Origin: Lachnospiraceae bacterium
GTDB taxonomy: Bacteria; Bacillota; Clostridia; Lachnospirales; Lachnospiraceae
Direction: 5' to 3'
NCBI GenBank assembly: GCA_017440045.1
Contig: JAFSIA010000055.1
Coordinates: forward strand, 1 to 34,250
Length of the DNA stretch: 34,250 nt
A program made the translations under genes and the position numbers. The stretch's first letter is position 1. Every line of letters begins with the position of its first letter. Below the pieces are notes generated by a model. The model was not told where the DNA came from. It searched no databases and saw only the letters and a list, made by a program, of their open reading frames with translations. Of this stretch, positions 31,753-34,250 are shown one piece after another.

Positions 31753-33045
31753 ATGGAAAGATACATTATTAAAGGTGGAACACCGCTTGTAGGAGAGGTT
31801 GAGATTAGTGGGGCAAAAAATGCTGCATTAGGTATTCTTGCGGCCGCAGTTATGGCAGACGAAGCAGTATATATCGAGAATCTTCCTGATGTTAGCGATG
31901 TTAATGTATTGATTGATGCAATTGCAGAAGTTGGAGCATCAGTAAAGAGAGACAGCCGTCACAGTGTTAAGATAAACGGTGGCACTATTACATCTACACG
32001 AGCAGATAATGAATATATTAAGAAGATTAGAGCGTCGTACTATCTGCTTGGTGCATTACTTGGAAAGTTTAAGAAGGCGGAAGTGCCTCTTCCTGGTGGA
32101 TGCAATATCGGTAGCAGACCGATAGACCAGCATCTTAAAGGATTTAAGGCTCTTGGCGCTGATATAAAGATAGAGCATGGAATGATTATTGCCAAGGCAG
32201 AAGAGCTGGTTGGAGCACATATTTTCTTTGACGTAGTATCTGTAGGAGCTACTATAAATGTAATGCTTGCTGCATCATTGGCAAAAGGAAATACTGTATT
32301 AGAGAACGTTGCAAAGGAGCCACATGTAGTAGATTTAGCAAATATGTTAAACAGCATGGGCGCTAATATAAAGGGTGCAGGTACAGATGTTATCCGTATA
32401 AAAGGTGTTGAGAAGCTTCATGGCAGTGAATACTCAGTTATTCCAGACCAAATTGAAGCCGGTACATTTATGTTGGCAGCAGCTATTACAAGAGGAGATG
32501 TACTTGTAAAGAATGTTATACCAAAGCATTTAGAGGCTATTACAGCTAAGCTTTATGAGATTGGATGCTCTGTTGAGGAGTATGATGACTCTGTACGTGT
32601 TATTGGTAAAGAAGTTATCAAACCTACATATGTCAGAACTCTTCCATATCCGGGTTTTCCTACTGATATGCAGCCACAGATGGCAGTTGCATTAGCTCTT
32701 GCTGATGGTACTAGTACAATTACAGAGAACCTTTTTGAAAATCGTTTCAAATATGTGGATGAGCTTACTAAGATGGGAGCCAGCATAAAGGTTGAGAGTA
32801 ATATAGCTGTTATTGAAGGTATAAGTAAGTATACAGGTGCCCAGGTTAACGCGCTTGATTTAAGAGCAGGTGCGGCTTTGGTTATAGCTGGTATGGCAGC
32901 AGAAGGATACACCATCATTGATAGCATACATTATATTAAACGTGGTTATGAGATGTTGGAGAAAAAGCTTCAGAAGCTTGGAGCAAAGATTGAACTTGTT
33001 GATTCAGATAAGCAGATTCAGAAGTTTAAGCTGAAGGTAGGTTAA
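31753..33045 (+). CDS. murA: UDP-N-acetylglucosamine 1-carboxyvinyltransferase
   Basis: I take ATG 31753 (430 residues); the TTG at 31741 overlaps the GAGGTG ribosome binding site. MurA transfers enolpyruvate from PEP to UDP-GlcNAc, the first committed step of peptidoglycan synthesis in the cytoplasm. The active-site Cys117 is in VPLPGGCNIGSRPIDQHLKG. Lys22-Asn23 and Arg93 of the substrate site are present, as is the C-terminal PGFPTDMQPQMAVAL and FENRFKYVDEL. The Cys makes the enzyme likely fosfomycin-sensitive. Clostridia often have two murA copies; which one this is cannot be told. Confidence 0.97.
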   Translation: MERYIIKGGTPLVGEVEISGAKNAALGILAAAVMADEAVYIENLPDVSDVNVLIDAIAEVGASVKRDSRHSVKINGGTITSTRADNEYIKKIRASYYLLGALLGKFKKAEVPLPGGCNIGSRPIDQHLKGFKALGADIKIEHGMIIAKAEELVGAHIFFDVVSVGATINVMLAASLAKGNTVLENVAKEPHVVDLANMLNSMGANIKGAGTDVIRIKGVEKLHGSEYSVIPDQIEAGTFMLAAAITRGDVLVKNVIPKHLEAITAKLYEIGCSVEEYDDSVRVIGKEVIKPTYVRTLPYPGFPTDMQPQMAVALALADGTSTITENLFENRFKYVDELTKMGASIKVESNIAVIEGISKYTGAQVNALDLRAGAALVIAGMAAEGYTIIDSIHYIKRGYEMLEKKLQKLGAKIELVDSDKQIQKFKLKVG

Positions 33046-33082
33046 TATATTTTTGTTATATTTTGGATTTTGCAAAAATATC

Positions 33083-33111
33083 TTGACATAAGCACTATAT
33101 GATAATATAGT
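33083..33111 (+). promoter_or_regulatory. Promoter of the metK transcript
   Basis: A perfect TTGACA (33083-33088), 17 bases, TATAGT (33106-33111). The predicted start near 33118 is 24 bases before the riboswitch. Confidence 0.8.
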
Positions 33112-33141
33112 GTAATCGTAATTGAAACTAAATAAAAATTT

Positions 33142-33236
33142 CTCTTATTCAGAGTGGTGGAGATACAAGGATCTATGAAGCCCGGCAACCCCGATAAGGA
33201 AGGTGCCAACCTGAGCGAAAAGTCGAACAATAAGAG
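33142..33236 (+). ncRNA. SAM-I (S-box) riboswitch
   Basis: The first stem pairs CTCTTATT at the start with AATAAGAG at 33229-33236. Inside are the S-box core elements: AGAGTGGTGGAG, the kink-turn block ATGAAGCCCGGCAACC (33175-33190) and GGTGCCAACCTGA. The aptamer binds S-adenosylmethionine. With the terminator at 33256 it should switch metK off when SAM is plentiful, a feedback loop on the enzyme that makes SAM. Confidence 0.96.
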
Positions 33237-33255
33237 CGTATAATACTTGATGTTT

Positions 33256-33285
33256 AGTCCTTTCGCTATGCGAGAGGACTTTTTA
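33256..33285 (+). terminator. Riboswitch-controlled terminator of metK
   Basis: An 11-pair stem, AGTCCTTTCGC (33256-33266) with GCGAGAGGACT (33270-33280) including one wobble pair, has a three-base loop and is followed by TTTT. It is the expression platform of the S-box leader. Confidence 0.9.
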
Positions 33286-33338
33286 TCATATAGGGAACTA
33301 TGCGGACTTGTCCGCTTTGTCAAAGAAAGGAGATACAA

Positions 33339-34250
33339 ATGGAAAAGAGATTATTTACATCAGAATCAGTTACAGAAGGACATCCAGATAAACTTTGTGA
33401 CGCAGTATCAGATGCTGTCTTAGATGCGCTTATGGCTGAGGACCCAATGAGCCGTGTTGCCTGTGAGACATGCACAACAACAGGTATGGTAATGGTAATG
33501 GGTGAGATTACAACAAAGGCAAATGTAGATATTGCTGCTATAGTTAGAGATACTGTTAGAGAAATTGGTTATACACATTCAGATATGGGATTTGATGCGG
33601 ACTCATGTGCAGTTATGGTTACATTGGACAAGCAGTCAGCAGATATTGCTATGGGTGTTGACAAGGCTTTAGAGGCAAAGGAAAACACAATGACTGATAC
33701 AGAGCTTGATGCTATCGGCGCAGGCGATCAGGGTATGATGTTTGGATATGCTACAAATGAGACAGAAGAATATATGCCTTACCCAATTTCATTAGCCCAT
33801 AAGCTGTCAAGAAAGCTTACAGAGGTTAGAAAAAATGGTACACTTACATATCTTCGTCCTGATGGAAAGACACAGGTTACTGTAGAATATGACGAGGCTG
33901 GAAAGCCGGTAGGATTAAATGCAGTTGTATTATCTACACAGCATGATAAGGATGTGACACAGGAGCAGATTCATGCAGATATTAAGAAGTATGTATTTGA
34001 TCCGGTTCTTCCAAAGGAGCTTATAAGCGATAAGACAAAGTTCTTTATAAATCCAACAGGAAGATTTGTTATCGGTGGTCCTAACGGAGATTCAGGTCTC
34101 ACAGGAAGAAAAATTATAGTAGACACATACGGTGGATATGCTCGTCACGGCGGCGGTGCTTTCTCTGGAAAAGACTGTACAAAGGTAGACCGTTCCGCAG
34201 CATATGCAGCACGTTACGTTGCAAAGAATATTGTTGCAGCAGGATTAGCA
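33339..34250 (+). CDS. metK: S-adenosylmethionine synthetase, N-terminal part
   Basis: The first 304 codons are in the window and the gene runs off the end. MetK makes SAM from methionine and ATP. It opens [20 protein letters not shown] with the ATP-binding His15, Asp17 and Lys18. [12 protein letters not shown] is the methionine/ATP loop, and [20 protein letters not shown] and [19 protein letters not shown] are the P-loop-like and catalytic segments. Start follows AAAGGAG. Control is by the SAM-I riboswitch immediately upstream. Confidence 0.97.
   Translation, partial: MEKRLFTSESVTEGHPDKLCDAVSDAVLDALMAEDPMSRVACETCTTTGMVMVMGEITTKANVDIAAIVRDTVREIGYTHSDMGFDADSCAVMVTLDKQSADIAMGVDKALEAKENTMTDTELDAIGAGDQGMMFGYATNETEEYMPYPISLAHKLSRKLTEVRKNGTLTYLRPDGKTQVTVEYDEAGKPVGLNAVVLSTQHDKDVTQEQIHADIKKYVFDPVLPKELISDKTKFFINPTGRFVIGGPNGDSGLTGRKIIVDTYGGYARHGGGAFSGKDCTKVDRSAAYAARYVAKNIVAAGLA

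Overview
The window is about 34 kb of AT-rich, low-GC Gram-positive chromosome. Gene content and order point to Lachnospiraceae (Clostridia), in the Butyrivibrio/Pseudobutyrivibrio/Roseburia neighbourhood. The evidence is a ywmB gene behind the F1Fo ATP synthase genes, mecA, an S-box metK leader, split transketolase subunits, a Clostridia-type pentose locus, and strong AGGAGG ribosome binding sites throughout. The genus is inference. No insertion sequence, prophage, CRISPR array, rRNA or tRNA was seen.

Layout. 1-1041: end of the ATP synthase operon (atpD, atpC) and its terminator. 1113-6641: ywmB, a large imperfect inverted repeat, a lone spmB coupled to a degenerate AAA_14/DUF4143-type ATPase, a small acidic protein and an 818-residue membrane-anchored protein of unknown function. 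6695-7736 (minus): mecA and a DUF1858 protein. 7834-10517: a three-gene operon encoding a Ser/Thr kinase fused to a degenerate ParA/MinD-like P-loop domain, a second degenerate P-loop protein with no orthodox start codon, and a single-pass membrane protein. This is the best candidate for an undescribed system. 10518-10798: intergenic stretch ending in a strong terminator. 10873-12627: SH3/GH18 lipoprotein. 12725-23343: pentose use, with an FGGY kinase, L-arabinose isomerase, L-ribulose-5-P 4-epimerase, transaldolase and two transketolase halves. This block is interrupted by a divergent pair of MutS-like ATPases and a CwlD-like amidase. 23501-26533: an ABC exporter of two FtsX/MacB-type permeases and an ATPase. 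26642-27334: small alarmone synthetase. 27386-28180 (minus): a sigma-70-like protein with no region 4. 28350-30142: a membrane-anchored protein and a flavin reductase. 30208-30873 (minus): pgsA. 31067-33045: a shikimate kinase-like gene and murA. 33083-34250: promoter, SAM-I riboswitch and the start of metK.

How the genes fit together. L-arabinose would be isomerised (araA), phosphorylated (FGGY kinase) and epimerised (araD) to D-xylulose-5-P. Transaldolase and the two-part transketolase then feed it into glycolysis. These genes share a highly expressed codon style, and the kinase and araA promoters share a TAGCTTGTA box. Convergent gene pairs repeatedly share one bidirectional terminator (6649, 14342, 27314, 30129). 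Sporulation-associated families (spmB, cwlD, GH18) are present, but spmA is not next to spmB. The sequence therefore does not settle whether the host sporulates.
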